A DNA stretch of 64,000 nucleotides from JANOSH01 sp031415695 (GTDB lineage Bacteria; Actinomycetota; Acidimicrobiia; Acidimicrobiales; Ilumatobacteraceae). Below are positions 41,342 to 50,971 of the stretch, piece by piece (position 1 is the stretch's first letter; each line of letters begins with the position of its first letter). Under the pieces are notes generated by a model that saw only the letters and a program-made list of their open reading frames with translations, had not been told where the DNA came from and searched no databases. The translations under genes and the position numbers were made by a program. Where the stretch lies: contig JANOSH010000068.1 of NCBI GenBank assembly GCA_031415695.1, positions 99,660 through 163,659 of the forward strand, given 5' to 3'.

Positions 41342-42826
41342 TCAGCCGTTAGCGTCTCGACGAGCGTTCAGCGCTGCGGTTACCGCCTTGCCGTCGGCTT
41401 TGCCGTGTGTGGCTTTCATAACGGCGCCTACCAGCGCGCCTGCCACCTTGGGGTCACCGGCGAGATACTTCGCCCACGTGTCGGGCTGGCTAGCAATTGC
41501 CGAGTCGACCGCTGCGTCGAGCACGCTCGTGTCCATTGCTTCGAAGCCACGTTCAGCCGCAATGGCGGCAGGGTCTCCAATGCCGTCGAGCGCAATCAGA
41601 TCCACGAGCACCGTCTTGGCTTGAGTGGCCGTGAGCTTGCCCGAAACCTCGAGTTGCGTGAGCGCAGCGAGATCTCCTGGCGACACCACGATGATGCCGT
41701 CGGGCGGCAGGTTGTTTTCGACGTGTACCAGAGCGCGACCTGGATCTGCCCCGGCGGCAATGGCGTTCAGCACATAGTCGTCTCGACCTCGTTCAACAAG
41801 CAGTGCAACGCTGTCGGCGCTGCCTGCGCCATCGGCAGCCTGGGTGAGGCGGGCCCGCCTAGCCGCTGGGAGCAGGGGCAGCGTGCCCCGCACACCGTCG
41901 ATCCATTCGGCGGTGATGACGATGGGCACGAGGTCAGGCTCGGGGAAGTAGCGGTAGTCGTCGGCATCTTCTTTGACGCGCAACGTATGAGTTCGACCAT
42001 CGGCCTCGTCCCAATGTCGCGTTTCCTGGCGCACAGTTTCGCCAGACTCGACAAGGCGAATCTGGCGGCGGGCCTCGTAGTCAATAGCCCGGCCGAGCGA
42101 ACGTATGGAGTTGAGGTTCTTCACTTCGCACCGTGTGCCGTAGGGGGTGCCGGGGCGGTGCACGCTGACGTTGGCGTCGCAGCGCAAAGAGCCTTCTTCC
42201 ATCTTGGCGTCCGAAACACCTGTGGCCTCCAGGATGGCCCGAAGCTCTGTCAGATACGCGCGGGCGTCGTCACCGTTACGAAGTTCGGGTTCGCTAACAA
42301 TCTCTAGGAGCGGGATTCCAGCGCGGTTGTAGTCGACCAGCGAATGGCTGGATCCGTGGATACGGCCTGTTTCGCCGACGTGGGTGGATTTGCCAGTGTC
42401 TTCTTCGAGGTGAGCGCGGGTAATGCCGATTCGCTTGCCGTTAGCCAGCATGAGGTGCCCGTTGATGTCGATAGGCACGTCGTATTGAGTGACCTGGTAG
42501 TCCTTGGGCATGTCGGGGTAGAAATAGTTCTTGCGGTGAAAAATGGAGCCTTGCACGGTGCAGTCGAGTGCCACGCCCAGTCGGATCGCTAGCTCGACAA
42601 CTTGCCGGTTGAGTACCGGGAGGCTGCCTGGCAGACCGAGGCAGACCGGGCAGATGTTGGTGTTCGGTTCATCGCCGAATCGATTGGCGCAGCCGCAAAA
42701 GATCTTGGTGTTGGTGGCAAGCTCAGCATGGCATTCGAGGCCAATCACAATCTCGTAGCCATCGATGTAATCAGTCGGCTCAGGGGTGATTGGGTTGGCG
42801 ATTCCCGAAACATGGGTGTCGCTCAT
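41342..42826 (-). CDS. gatB: Asp-tRNA(Asn)/Glu-tRNA(Gln) amidotransferase subunit B
   Basis: GatB is the tRNA-binding kinase subunit of the GatCAB amidotransferase, which turns mischarged Glu-tRNA(Gln) or Asp-tRNA(Asn) into the correct forms. The 494-residue protein shows GLECHAELATNTKIFCGC, NICPVCLGLPGSLPVLN (zinc/ATP region), FHRKNYFYPDMPKDYQVTQY and a C-terminal YqeY-like tail. Its start overlaps the gatA stop by 4 nt, as the third gene of gatC-gatA-gatB. Confidence 0.97.
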   Translation of the reverse strand: MSDTHVSGIANPITPEPTDYIDGYEIVIGLECHAELATNTKIFCGCANRFGDEPNTNICPVCLGLPGSLPVLNRQVVELAIRLGVALDCTVQGSIFHRKNYFYPDMPKDYQVTQYDVPIDINGHLMLANGKRIGITRAHLEEDTGKSTHVGETGRIHGSSHSLVDYNRAGIPLLEIVSEPELRNGDDARAYLTELRAILEATGVSDAKMEEGSLRCDANVSVHRPGTPYGTRCEVKNLNSIRSLGRAIDYEARRQIRLVESGETVRQETRHWDEADGRTHTLRVKEDADDYRYFPEPDLVPIVITAEWIDGVRGTLPLLPAARRARLTQAADGAGSADSVALLVERGRDDYVLNAIAAGADPGRALVHVENNLPPDGIIVVSPGDLAALTQLEVSGKLTATQAKTVLVDLIALDGIGDPAAIAAERGFEAMDTSVLDAAVDSAIASQPDTWAKYLAGDPKVAGALVGAVMKATHGKADGKAVTAALNARRDANG

Positions 42827-44250
42827 TGCATGGCCTCCTCTAACGCAACGGCTGTTCGGAACATTCCGGCCTCGCCAAGCGATGGCGCCAGGATCTGCAC
42901 ACCGACCGGTAATCCTTCAGCGCCAGTCCCAAAGGGCACAGACATCGCTGGATGGCCCGCAAGGTTGGTAGGAATGGTGAACACGTCGCACAGGTACATA
43001 GCGAGCGGATTGTCGCCTTTCGAGCCGAAGGGAAACGCCACCGTGGGCGATGCCGGTGTGAGCATGACATCGCAGTGCTGATAGGCGGCGTCGAAGTCCT
43101 GGGCGATAAGGCGGCGGACCTTGAGCGCCTTGCCGTAATAGGCGTCGTAATAGCCTGCCGACAAGGCGTAGGTTCCGAGCATGATGCGCCGTTTTACCTC
43201 GTCGCCAAATCCTCGGGTGCGGGTGGCGATCATCATTTTCTCGGTATCGGCTGCGTCGACGCGTTGGCCGTAGCGCACGCCGTCGTAGCGGGCGAGATTG
43301 CTCGATGCTTCGGCCGGGGCAACCAAGTAATAGCTCGTGAGGCCGTAGCCGAACGCGGGAACCTCGACGTCGACGATGATGGCACCAGCGTGGGCGAGGA
43401 AATCGAAGGCGGCGTCAAGCCGGGCAAGTACGTCGGCATCTGCCCCGCACGGCAGATTGGTGATGCGTCCGACGCGTAACCCGTGCACTCCGGCGCCGAG
43501 CTGCCCCGAGACCGCCGGGAAACCCTGCGGCAGGCTGGTTGAATCGCGAGGGTCGTGACCGCCAATGATTTCGCACACCAGAGCCGAGTCGGCGACCGAG
43601 TGACTAAAGGGCCCTATCTGGTCGAGGCTTGATGCAAACGCAATGAGCCCGTATCGGCTGACGAGGCCGTAGGTTGGCTTCACGCCGACTACGCCGCAGA
43701 GCGCGGCGGGTTGACGGATGGACCCGCCGGTGTCTGAGCCGAGGCTGATAGGTACGAAGCCCGCCGCCACTGCTGCGGCGCTGCCGCCGCTCGACCCGCC
43801 AGGGGCCCGGGTGAGATCGTGCGGGTTGCGGGTTGGGCCGAATGCCGAGTTCTCGGTGGACGAGCCCATAGCGAACTCGTCCATGTTGGTCTTGCCTATC
43901 AAGATTGCACCGGCGTTGCTGAGGCGGTCGACGACGGCAGCGGAGTACGGCGGACGCCAGCCCTTCAAGATGTTCGACGAACATGTGGTTGGGATGCCCC
44001 GCGTACACATGTTGTCTTTGAGCGCTACGGGTACACCTGCCAATGGTCCGGGATCGTCGCCGGCGGCGACTCGCTTATCGATGACTGCGGCCGCAGCTCT
44101 GGCCTCGGCTGCAGTGACGACGTTGAAGGCGTGAATGTCGCTTTCGCTCTCGGCGATTCTGGCTAGGTGCTCGTCGACAACGTCAAGTGCTCGCCGTCGT
44201 CCTGACCGCACAGCCGATGCAATGGCGATGGCAGTTTCGAACTGGGCCAT
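42823..44250 (-). CDS. gatA: Glutamyl-tRNA(Gln) amidotransferase subunit A
   Basis: GatA is the glutaminase subunit supplying ammonia. The 475-residue amidase-signature protein has the catalytic Lys in VALKDNMCT, the Ser-Ser region GGSSGGSAAAVAAGFVP and GSDTGGSIRQPAALCGVVG. The start overlaps the gatC stop by one base (TGATG). It acts in the cytoplasm as a complex with GatB and GatC. Confidence 0.97.
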   Translation of the reverse strand: MAQFETAIAIASAVRSGRRRALDVVDEHLARIAESESDIHAFNVVTAAEARAAAAVIDKRVAAGDDPGPLAGVPVALKDNMCTRGIPTTCSSNILKGWRPPYSAAVVDRLSNAGAILIGKTNMDEFAMGSSTENSAFGPTRNPHDLTRAPGGSSGGSAAAVAAGFVPISLGSDTGGSIRQPAALCGVVGVKPTYGLVSRYGLIAFASSLDQIGPFSHSVADSALVCEIIGGHDPRDSTSLPQGFPAVSGQLGAGVHGLRVGRITNLPCGADADVLARLDAAFDFLAHAGAIIVDVEVPAFGYGLTSYYLVAPAEASSNLARYDGVRYGQRVDAADTEKMMIATRTRGFGDEVKRRIMLGTYALSAGYYDAYYGKALKVRRLIAQDFDAAYQHCDVMLTPASPTVAFPFGSKGDNPLAMYLCDVFTIPTNLAGHPAMSVPFGTGAEGLPVGVQILAPSLGEAGMFRTAVALEEAMQ

Positions 44251-44549
44251 CAGTCGCCAGCCGTCATGGTGGGCACACGGAAGCGGTCGGATTCAGCAAC
44301 TGGTGCGGCGGCGAGTACGTCGTCGCGGTTGAGGCTCGGTGTGATGACGTCGGCGCGAAACACGTTGCTGAGGGGCACGGGTTGGGTCATGGGGAGCACA
44401 TTGTCGAGGTCGAGGGAATCGATATCGCTGAAGTGTTCGAGCATTCCGCTGAGCTGTTCGGCGTATCGAACAAGGTCAGCCGGGCTCAATTCCAGTCGTG
44501 CCAGGCGGGCAACGTGGCGTACATCGTCAGGCGAGAGTGTTTCAGGCAC
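44250..44549 (-). CDS. gatC: Glutamyl-tRNA(Gln) amidotransferase subunit C
   Basis: This 99-residue protein wraps around GatA and stabilises the complex. It begins MPETLSPDDVRHVARLARLE, has YAEQLSGMLEHFSDIDSLD, and ends with the MTQPVPLSNVFRAD segment that contacts GatA. First gene of the gatCAB operon. Confidence 0.95.
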   Translation of the reverse strand: MPETLSPDDVRHVARLARLELSPADLVRYAEQLSGMLEHFSDIDSLDLDNVLPMTQPVPLSNVFRADVITPSLNRDDVLAAAPVAESDRFRVPTMTAGD

Positions 44550-44609
44550 CCTGACATGGTAGGCGCAACATCTCGGTCAAGGTCGGTGAGATGTTTGGCG
44601 GCTTCTTGA

Positions 44610-44637
44610 TTGCGAACAGAAAGTCGGGCTGTACGTT
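44610..44637 (+). promoter_or_regulatory. Candidate promoter of the helix-turn-helix regulator
   Basis: TTGCGA (44610-44615), a 16-bp spacer and TACGTT (44632-44637) lie 8 bp before ATG 44646. Transcription would start almost at the ATG, so the mRNA may be leaderless. Confidence 0.4.
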
Positions 44638-44645
44638 GTCAAACG

Positions 44646-45659
44646 ATGTCAACTTCCGGGGAGAGTGGTGACGACACATTGGGGTGGGCGCTGTCGGCGG
44701 AAGCTGCCCAGCTCTATCTCGTTTTGCTGTCGAGTGGTTCCGCAGGCACAGAGCGCGATGTGTCGTCCTTCGACAGACTAACGGTCGACGAAGTCATTGC
44801 ATCTGGGTTTGCGGTACGAGACCCTGTGCATGGCGGGCTGGTGGCTTTACCGCCCGAGGTGCCCATTGTGCGAAAGCTCGCAGCGTTGACGCACCGTTGG
44901 ATGGCCGGGGTGCCCGATGTGGCTGCGGCGGAACGCGACCTACAGAACCTGGTGCGACGCGATGTTCGTACGCTGCAGTTCGGCTCGACCACGACGGGTT
45001 CACCCACTCGACTAGTCGACGAGCTGGTAACTCGTGAGGAACGGTCGGTGGCTGCAAATGCCACCATGATCAATGCCCGTAGCGAACTGTGCATTATGCA
45101 GTCCGACCTTGGGATGCGAGACGACGACAATCACGACCCCGAGCAGGTGGCGCTTGTGCCGAGCGACCTGCTGGAACGAGGCGTGCGAATCCGGTTCTTG
45201 TACGAGCGCAACGTGCTCGACGACGAGGAATTTCTGCGAGCCGCTCTTGAGGAAGTCGATATGGGGGTCGAGGCACGTGTTGCCGAAACGCTCACCGCCG
45301 ACGCGGTGATCGTTGACCGTTCCTTGGTGCTCATTATGCAGTGTGATCGGAATCGGGCAGCTCTGATGACCACAGTTGGTCCTGTGGTGGCCACTGTGCA
45401 GTATGCGTTCGAAACGGCGTGGGCAACGGCTGTTCCCCTCGGCCTCGGTTCCAAAAAGTCGAACCAACACGATCTGTCCGAACTTCACAAGATGATCCTG
45501 TCGAGCGTCTTAGCCGGACGCCCGAATGACGCAATTGGGCGCACCCTAAAGATCGACCCCCGTACTGTGCGACGCAAGGTGGACGATCTGTGCGACTACT
45601 TCGGTGTCGACAGCCGCAATGCCCTGATCAGCGCTGCACTCGCCACGTTGCGCGATTAA
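44646..45659 (+). CDS. LuxR-type helix-turn-helix transcriptional regulator
   Basis: A 337-residue regulator. The N-terminal 80 residues resemble a TrmB-like winged helix (GWALSAEAAQLYLVLLSS), the middle a phospholipase-D-like/effector region, and the C-terminus a LuxR-type DNA-binding helix pair (NDAIGRTLKIDPRTVRRKVD, with RNALISAALATL). Similar three-part regulators are common in Streptomyces. ATG at 44646 is preferred over the frame start at 44610, which would overlap the promoter. It is divergent from gatC. Targets unknown. Confidence 0.8.
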   Translation: MSTSGESGDDTLGWALSAEAAQLYLVLLSSGSAGTERDVSSFDRLTVDEVIASGFAVRDPVHGGLVALPPEVPIVRKLAALTHRWMAGVPDVAAAERDLQNLVRRDVRTLQFGSTTTGSPTRLVDELVTREERSVAANATMINARSELCIMQSDLGMRDDDNHDPEQVALVPSDLLERGVRIRFLYERNVLDDEEFLRAALEEVDMGVEARVAETLTADAVIVDRSLVLIMQCDRNRAALMTTVGPVVATVQYAFETAWATAVPLGLGSKKSNQHDLSELHKMILSSVLAGRPNDAIGRTLKIDPRTVRRKVDDLCDYFGVDSRNALISAALATLRD

Positions 45660-45680
45660 CGTGCCCAGTAGACTGCCCCA

Positions 45681-46055
45681 ATGATCAAACGCCACGTCCG
45701 GTCACTTGTGTCCTTTGCGGTCGCCGACGTTGTCTCGATCGTTGCGTTTGCTGCGATTGGGCGACGCAATCACGACGAAGGTGGCACTCTCGGGGGCATA
45801 CTCGTTACCGCGGTGCCCTTTCTGCTGGCGTTAGCGGCCGCCTGGGCCGCCACCCGCTATTGGCGTGCGGCTCCCGCCGTTCGCGCCGCGCTCCCGGTCT
45901 GGGTACTCACCGTGGTTGGCGGTTTAGCCATTCGCCGCCTCATTTTCGACAAAGGCATCGCGACGCCATTCGTGGTTGTGGCTGCCGTGTTTCTGGGCGC
46001 AACGCTCCTCGGATGGCGGCTCGTGGTGGCAAAAACCAGAAAATCCTCGTCCTAG
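45681..46055 (+). CDS. DUF3054-family membrane protein
   Basis: A 124-residue protein with four predicted membrane helices. FAVADVVSIVAFAAIGRRNH is the typical DUF3054 start; LPVWVLTVVGGLAIRRLIF and the final helix follow. It is found widely in Actinobacteria; function unknown. It starts 21 bp after the regulator and its stop lies in the middle of a perfect palindrome. Confidence 0.85.
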   Translation: MIKRHVRSLVSFAVADVVSIVAFAAIGRRNHDEGGTLGGILVTAVPFLLALAAAWAATRYWRAAPAVRAALPVWVLTVVGGLAIRRLIFDKGIATPFVVVAAVFLGATLLGWRLVVAKTRKSSS

Positions 46056-46070
46056 GACGAGGATTTTCTG
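46037..46070 (+). terminator. Intrinsic terminator: perfect 34-nt palindrome overlapping a stop codon
   Basis: CAGAAAATCCTCGTCCT is followed directly by its exact reverse complement, centred on TA of the DUF3054 TAG stop. The 5' arm begins A-rich and the 3' arm ends TTTTCT, so it can terminate in either direction. Confidence 0.8.
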
Positions 46071-46255
46071 TACGTATGGGGTGAGTTAGAGATAACGCAT
46101 GATTGTTGCCGCTCCCTTGAGGTGGCCGAACATCCCGTTTGTTAAGCCACTCGTAGTGTTCAGTATTTCACTTGATGATGTCAAGACGATTCGGAAGATT
46201 TCATCAAGGTCCCGCAAAACTCCGGCCTCAACTGGTCCGCTACTATTCGGCACCC

Positions 46256-48169
46256 ATGACTGGCGACCTCTACCCCGATATGCCTGCCGAGAGCGCTCAT
46301 CTCGAACATTCTCGACGCTGTCGGCTCTACATGATCACCGACTACAAGCGGGTGCTGGCTGACCCGAACGCCGCCGACGACCTCACGCGTGAGTACGTGG
46401 CGATGATGGCCGAGCTGGCGCTGGCCAACCTTGCCGACCCTGCCAGCGCCGAATTTTTTGGGCGTATCGACAACGAAGATGCCGAGTGTTTCCACATCGG
46501 CCGACGTCATATCGACAACGTCGAACACGACCACGTGGTGGTCGACTGGCGAGCCCCGATCGCCGCGCCGTTCTACCGGGCAACCGTGTCAGACAGCTAC
46601 GGACTTCGCTTGCGCCGTCGATTCACCCTGCGCGACAGCTCAATAGTTGCCTACAACGACGAAAGACTCGACGATCCCGAGGCCGCCGACATTGCCGGAG
46701 GCATCCCCGATCCTGTGTTGGCCGAGATCGGCGCAGCTCGAACTGGAGCCATGCGCGAGATCGTCGCTACGATTCAGGCTGAACAAGATGTCGTGATCCG
46801 CACGCCTTTGTCATCTTGTCTCGTAGTTCAGGGCGGCCCCGGTACTGGCAAGACCGCAGTTGGGCTACACCGAGCCGCTTTTTTGATGTTCGAGCACCGC
46901 GTCCTCATGGCCCGCGAAGGGGTGTTGGTCGTTGGCCCGAACCGAGTGTTCCTCGACTACATCGGCAACGTCTTGCCGTCGCTCGGAGAACGGTCGGTCG
47001 ACCAGCGAATGCTGGCCGACATTGTTTTGCCTCGCATCGTCGTCGATGGCGTCGACGACGCCGATGTTGCCGAACGCAAGGGCGCACTAATCATGACCAA
47101 GCACATCGAGGCACTTGCATACGAGCGAATTCGAACCCCCACTTCAGATACTCGCGCCTCGCTTGGCGTTCGAAGCTACACATTCACGCCCGATGACTGG
47201 GCCGGGTGGATCGCTGCAGCCAAAGCCGGTTCGACACCGCTCAACCGTCGACGCGAAGGCTTCCGAGCCCTGGTGCGACAAGAACTCAGTCGACGTACCG
47301 GCAAGGACAACCCGGTGGCATCGGCCCCGGCCGTCAAGGCGGCGATGGACAAGGCATGGCCGGTCGTGAAACCACTCGATTTGGTCAAACAACTTCGCCG
47401 TGAAGAATTCGGGGCAACCACGAAAACCCCGTGGACATCCAGCGATGCAGTTTTGCTCGACGAGGCCAACAGCTTCTTGAACGGACCACCGCGTACCTAC
47501 GCTCACATCGTCGTTGACGAGGCTCAAGACCTCACACCGCTAGCGCTGCGTGTCATCGCCAGACGATGCCCGAGTCGCTCGATCACGCTGCTTGGTGATC
47601 TAGCCCAGTCAACCGCTCCAGGAGGTCAGTCGAACTGGAGCGATGCATTGGTTGCCCTCGATGCTCCCGCCGACGCCCGGATTGAACATCTCACGATTGG
47701 CTACCGAGTTCCCGCCCCCATCCTGGAAGTTGCGAACCGGTTTCTGGCCCGGGCAGGTGTCGATGTTCCACCAAGTCGTTCGGCCAGACTCGACGGAAAA
47801 CCACCCGACGTTCGCGTTACCCCGAACCTGGCTGCTGTGGCAGTCGACTCGGTCGCGGAGCTTGTGCGCCGCTATCGGTTATCGGGCATCATCACACCCT
47901 TGGAACGTCGCGCCGACATTGTAATGGAACTCACCGTCCGAGGGCTTCGCCCTGTCGAACATCTGCACGATTTGGCCGACGACGAAGTTCCGGTGATCAT
48001 CGCCACCGAGGCGAAAGGCCTCGAACTCGACGGTGTTGTCATCGCCGAACCAGAAGCGATTTTCGACGGCACCAAGAGGGGGGCGAAGTTGCTCTATATC
48101 GCCCTCACACGGGCTGTGCAGGAGCTTGTTGTGGTCACCACCGACGCCACGATCATTGCGCTGACGTAA
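46256..48169 (+). CDS. HelD-like UvrD-family ATPase
   Basis: A 637-residue superfamily 1 ATPase resembling HelD, which releases and recycles stalled RNA polymerase. The N-terminal helical arm leads to VVVDWRAPIAAPFYRAT, typical of HelD, and Walker A VVQGGPGTGKTAVGLHRAAF. HIVVDEAQDLTPLALRVIAR (Walker B) and LLYIALTRAVQELVVV (motif VI) follow. ATG at 46256 is chosen; TACTAT at 46241-46246 is a -10-like box just ahead, suggesting a short or absent 5' leader. It could also be a DNA helicase, but the WRAP motif favours HelD. Confidence 0.87.
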   Translation: MTGDLYPDMPAESAHLEHSRRCRLYMITDYKRVLADPNAADDLTREYVAMMAELALANLADPASAEFFGRIDNEDAECFHIGRRHIDNVEHDHVVVDWRAPIAAPFYRATVSDSYGLRLRRRFTLRDSSIVAYNDERLDDPEAADIAGGIPDPVLAEIGAARTGAMREIVATIQAEQDVVIRTPLSSCLVVQGGPGTGKTAVGLHRAAFLMFEHRVLMAREGVLVVGPNRVFLDYIGNVLPSLGERSVDQRMLADIVLPRIVVDGVDDADVAERKGALIMTKHIEALAYERIRTPTSDTRASLGVRSYTFTPDDWAGWIAAAKAGSTPLNRRREGFRALVRQELSRRTGKDNPVASAPAVKAAMDKAWPVVKPLDLVKQLRREEFGATTKTPWTSSDAVLLDEANSFLNGPPRTYAHIVVDEAQDLTPLALRVIARRCPSRSITLLGDLAQSTAPGGQSNWSDALVALDAPADARIEHLTIGYRVPAPILEVANRFLARAGVDVPPSRSARLDGKPPDVRVTPNLAAVAVDSVAELVRRYRLSGIITPLERRADIVMELTVRGLRPVEHLHDLADDEVPVIIATEAKGLELDGVVIAEPEAIFDGTKRGAKLLYIALTRAVQELVVVTTDATIIALT

Positions 48170-48305
48170 GAGCGGCCCGACACAACTGAACACTTTCTCG
48201 CCCGACCACCGAGTCGCTTTTCGATCCCTCACCCGGGCGAGATCGTTGTCAGCAGCGACTCTGGCACGCGTGAGCACGTCTACGAGATCTAACCTTCGGC
48301 GCCAT

Positions 48306-49316
48306 ATGGGTTCGCCGCTTACCCTCGTCGTTGGCAAGTTTCTCCCGCTGCACAAAGGCCACGAGTTAGTCGTGGATCGAGCGATCCGTCTTGCCGGTCC
48401 TAGTGGACGCGCCCATGTGTTCGTGAACGATCGACCGCAGTACGCAATTCCGGCTGAGATTCGTGCTGCGTGGGTGCAGGAAACGTTTCCAGCCACCAGA
48501 GTCCATATTGCTCATGATCCGTGGGCAGCCACGGATGCCCAAGGCCAGGCCAACAACATTCTGCGGATCCTTGGCCGCGCTCCTGACGTGATCGTCACGA
48601 GTGAAGATTGGGCCGACCCAGTGAGTGAGCTATTGGGTTGTAGCCACGTGCGTGTCGATCCCGAACGCACCACTATCCCAATGTCGGCGACGCAGTTCCG
48701 CGATGATCCAGTCGGGAACTGGTCGATGCTCGTTCCGGCGGCAAAGGCCGGATTGACCCGAAGGATCTGTGTCGTCGGAGCCGAGTCAACCGGCAAGACA
48801 ACGTTGTGCAAGGCCTTGAGCGACCGGTGGTCGAGCCGGTGGATTCCCGAGTACGGACGTGACTACACCATCGACAAGCAGACCGCTGGCACGAACGACG
48901 ATTGGAGCACGGACGACTTTGTGATCATCGCCAACCGGCAGCAGCAGCTCGAAGATTCGCTGGCGCGACGGGCGGCATCACGTATGCCATGTGATACCGA
49001 CGCCATGGCAACCGCAATTTGGCACGAGCGGTATCAAGGTCACACGTCTCCTGAAGTCGAGGCGATCGGCCGACGTCGCCGGTATGACCTCTTCGTGCTG
49101 TGCGGCACTGACGTGCCGTGGACAGCCGACGACATCCGACTGGGGCCTGCCGCCAGGGACCACATGCAACAACGATTCCGTGAGGAACTCTCGTTACGAA
49201 ACGAGCGGTGGATCGAGGTTACAGGCAGCGTCGCGGAGCGGATTGTGGCTGTCGAGACGGCATCGGATTCGCTGCTCACACCGGCGTCGATGCTCGACCC
49301 GGCGCGTTGGAATTAG
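48306..49316 (+). CDS. nadR: NadR-like NMN adenylyltransferase / ribosylnicotinamide kinase
   Basis: A 336-residue bifunctional NAD salvage protein without the enterobacterial N-terminal DNA-binding domain. The adenylyltransferase part begins LTLVVGKFLPLHKGHELVVD (HxGH nucleotidyl motif); the kinase part has Walker A VVGAESTGKTTLCKAL and EYGRDYT. Together they would convert nicotinamide riboside to NAD. ATG at 48306 matches homologues; the longer frame to 48246 is unlikely. Convergent with the enoyl-CoA hydratase gene (4-bp gap). Confidence 0.9.
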   Translation: MGSPLTLVVGKFLPLHKGHELVVDRAIRLAGPSGRAHVFVNDRPQYAIPAEIRAAWVQETFPATRVHIAHDPWAATDAQGQANNILRILGRAPDVIVTSEDWADPVSELLGCSHVRVDPERTTIPMSATQFRDDPVGNWSMLVPAAKAGLTRRICVVGAESTGKTTLCKALSDRWSSRWIPEYGRDYTIDKQTAGTNDDWSTDDFVIIANRQQQLEDSLARRAASRMPCDTDAMATAIWHERYQGHTSPEVEAIGRRRRYDLFVLCGTDVPWTADDIRLGPAARDHMQQRFREELSLRNERWIEVTGSVAERIVAVETASDSLLTPASMLDPARWN

Positions 49317-49320
49317 GCGT

Positions 49321-50130
49321 TTAGGCCTTCCCGTCAACCGCCCATGACGGCAGCTCGGTCGAGAACACCGGGGTGCGCTTTTCCAGGAAGCTACTGACCC
49401 CTTCACGAAAGTCGCTGGCCTTGAGCGACGCTCTCATCAACTTGTCGGCCTCGGCAGTAGCGTCCGCCATGGGCAACAGCGCATGGTCCCAAATCTGGCG
49501 TTTCATGGCAGCCATTGCTGCCGGCGACGACCACGTAGCCAGTTCAGTGGCATAGGCCACGGCGTGGTCGACCACTTCGCCCGCAGGTAACACGTCGTTG
49601 ACGAGGCCGAGTTCTTTGGCTTCCTCCGCGAGGAAGGTTCGACCTGACATCAAAATGTCGAGCGACCGAGCGGGACCAATCAGGCGAGGCAAGACCCAGC
49701 TGATGCCGTGTTCGGCAATGAGGCCGCGGCGAACGAAAGCCGTCGTGAACTTGGCACCAGCTGCCGCGAACCGGATATCGAACATGAGCGCCTGCACCAA
49801 ACCAAGGCCAGCGCATGCTCCGTTGATTGCACCGATGACCGGCTTGGGGATCGTGGTGGTGTGTGACTGAGGGGTGTGGGGGCGACGCGCCTTGGGAAGC
49901 TCACCGCCCTGGGACCCGGCACCGGCGAGCATGTCCATGTCGGCACCCGCGCAAAAACCCCTTCCCGCCCCGGTGACGACGATGGCGCGGATAGCCGGAT
50001 CGATCGCCGCAGCATCGAGCGCGTCGAAATACTCGTCGCCGAGTTCTGTTGTCCACGCGTTGAGACGCTCGGGACGATTGAGCGTAATGACGGCCACAGG
50101 GCCAATGTTGGCTGCGAGTACGTAAGGCAT
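49321..50130 (-). CDS. Enoyl-CoA hydratase/isomerase
   Basis: A 269-residue crotonase-fold protein. VITLNRPERLNAWT is the family start; VTGAGRGFCAGADMDML gives the CoA oxyanion-hole region, and IGAINGACAGLGLVQAL the second. AEHGISWVLPRLIG carries one candidate catalytic Glu. The precise substrate (2-enoyl-CoA hydration or isomerisation) is unknown. It ends an operon led by a ferredoxin gene. Confidence 0.93.
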   Translation of the reverse strand: MPYVLAANIGPVAVITLNRPERLNAWTTELGDEYFDALDAAAIDPAIRAIVVTGAGRGFCAGADMDMLAGAGSQGGELPKARRPHTPQSHTTTIPKPVIGAINGACAGLGLVQALMFDIRFAAAGAKFTTAFVRRGLIAEHGISWVLPRLIGPARSLDILMSGRTFLAEEAKELGLVNDVLPAGEVVDHAVAYATELATWSSPAAMAAMKRQIWDHALLPMADATAEADKLMRASLKASDFREGVSSFLEKRTPVFSTELPSWAVDGKA

Positions 50131-50164
50131 AGCGCAGAACGTAGCGCCAGCATCGTGCGAACGC

Positions 50165-50971
50165 TCAGTCAGTCGGCTCTACGACCGGTGCAGGTCGTTC
50201 AGTGACACGTTGGGTGAACACCAAATATCCAACAGCAAGAATGAACACGAGAGATGACACCAGTTCATTGACGCGGAAACCTGCGATAAGACTGGCTTTG
50301 TCGATGCGTAGCCGTTCGATGAAGAATCGAGCGAACGTATAGCCAGCTACATACATGGCAAACAACCGGGTTGGGCGGGGCGACCACCGTCGGTCAATCC
50401 AGAGCAGCACAAGACACAGCGCCAGGTTCCACAACACCTCGTACAGAAACGTTGGATGGAACGTGGTGACGTCCTTGAATGCCACTGGGCGGAAACGCTC
50501 GTCGATTCGCAACGCCCACGGGACTGTTGTCGGCCGACCAAACAGCTCTTGATTCCACCAATTTCCGATGCGCCCCAACGCCTGGGCTAGGGGCAGCGCC
50601 GGGGCCGCGGCACCGAGCGCAGCCGACGTCGATAGTCCTCGCCTACCGGCAATCCACACTCCCACGACCACACCTAGCAAGATGCCGCCCCAGATGCCAA
50701 GGCCCCCCTCCCAGATCTTAAACGCCCGTAACCAGTCGCCGCGAAAACTCTTCCAGTCTGTGAGGACGTGATACATCCGGGCCCCGACTACACCGGCTGG
50801 CACCGCCCACATGGCAATGGCTGACATGTCTTCCTTCGTGCCGACGCCCTTTTCTTCTAACCGTTTACCGGTAAGCCACACCGCAGCGACTACGCCCAGA
50901 GCAATCATGAGGCCATAGGCGTGGAGCGGGCCTATTGATCCGCTCGATGGACTTGGGATGGACGCCCACAT
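50165..50971 (-). CDS. lgt: Prolipoprotein diacylglyceryl transferase
   Basis: Lgt transfers diacylglycerol to the lipobox cysteine of exported lipoproteins. The 268-residue multi-pass membrane protein has GPLHAYGLMIALGVV at the start, GARMYHVLTDW, and the signature LGRIGNWWNQELFGRPTT with the essential Arg and Asn, then FHPTFLYEVLWNL. ATG at 50971 overlaps the esterase stop (TGATG); a TTG codon directly before it is less likely. Confidence 0.96.
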   Translation of the reverse strand: MWASIPSPSSGSIGPLHAYGLMIALGVVAAVWLTGKRLEEKGVGTKEDMSAIAMWAVPAGVVGARMYHVLTDWKSFRGDWLRAFKIWEGGLGIWGGILLGVVVGVWIAGRRGLSTSAALGAAAPALPLAQALGRIGNWWNQELFGRPTTVPWALRIDERFRPVAFKDVTTFHPTFLYEVLWNLALCLVLLWIDRRWSPRPTRLFAMYVAGYTFARFFIERLRIDKASLIAGFRVNELVSSLVFILAVGYLVFTQRVTERPAPVVEPTD

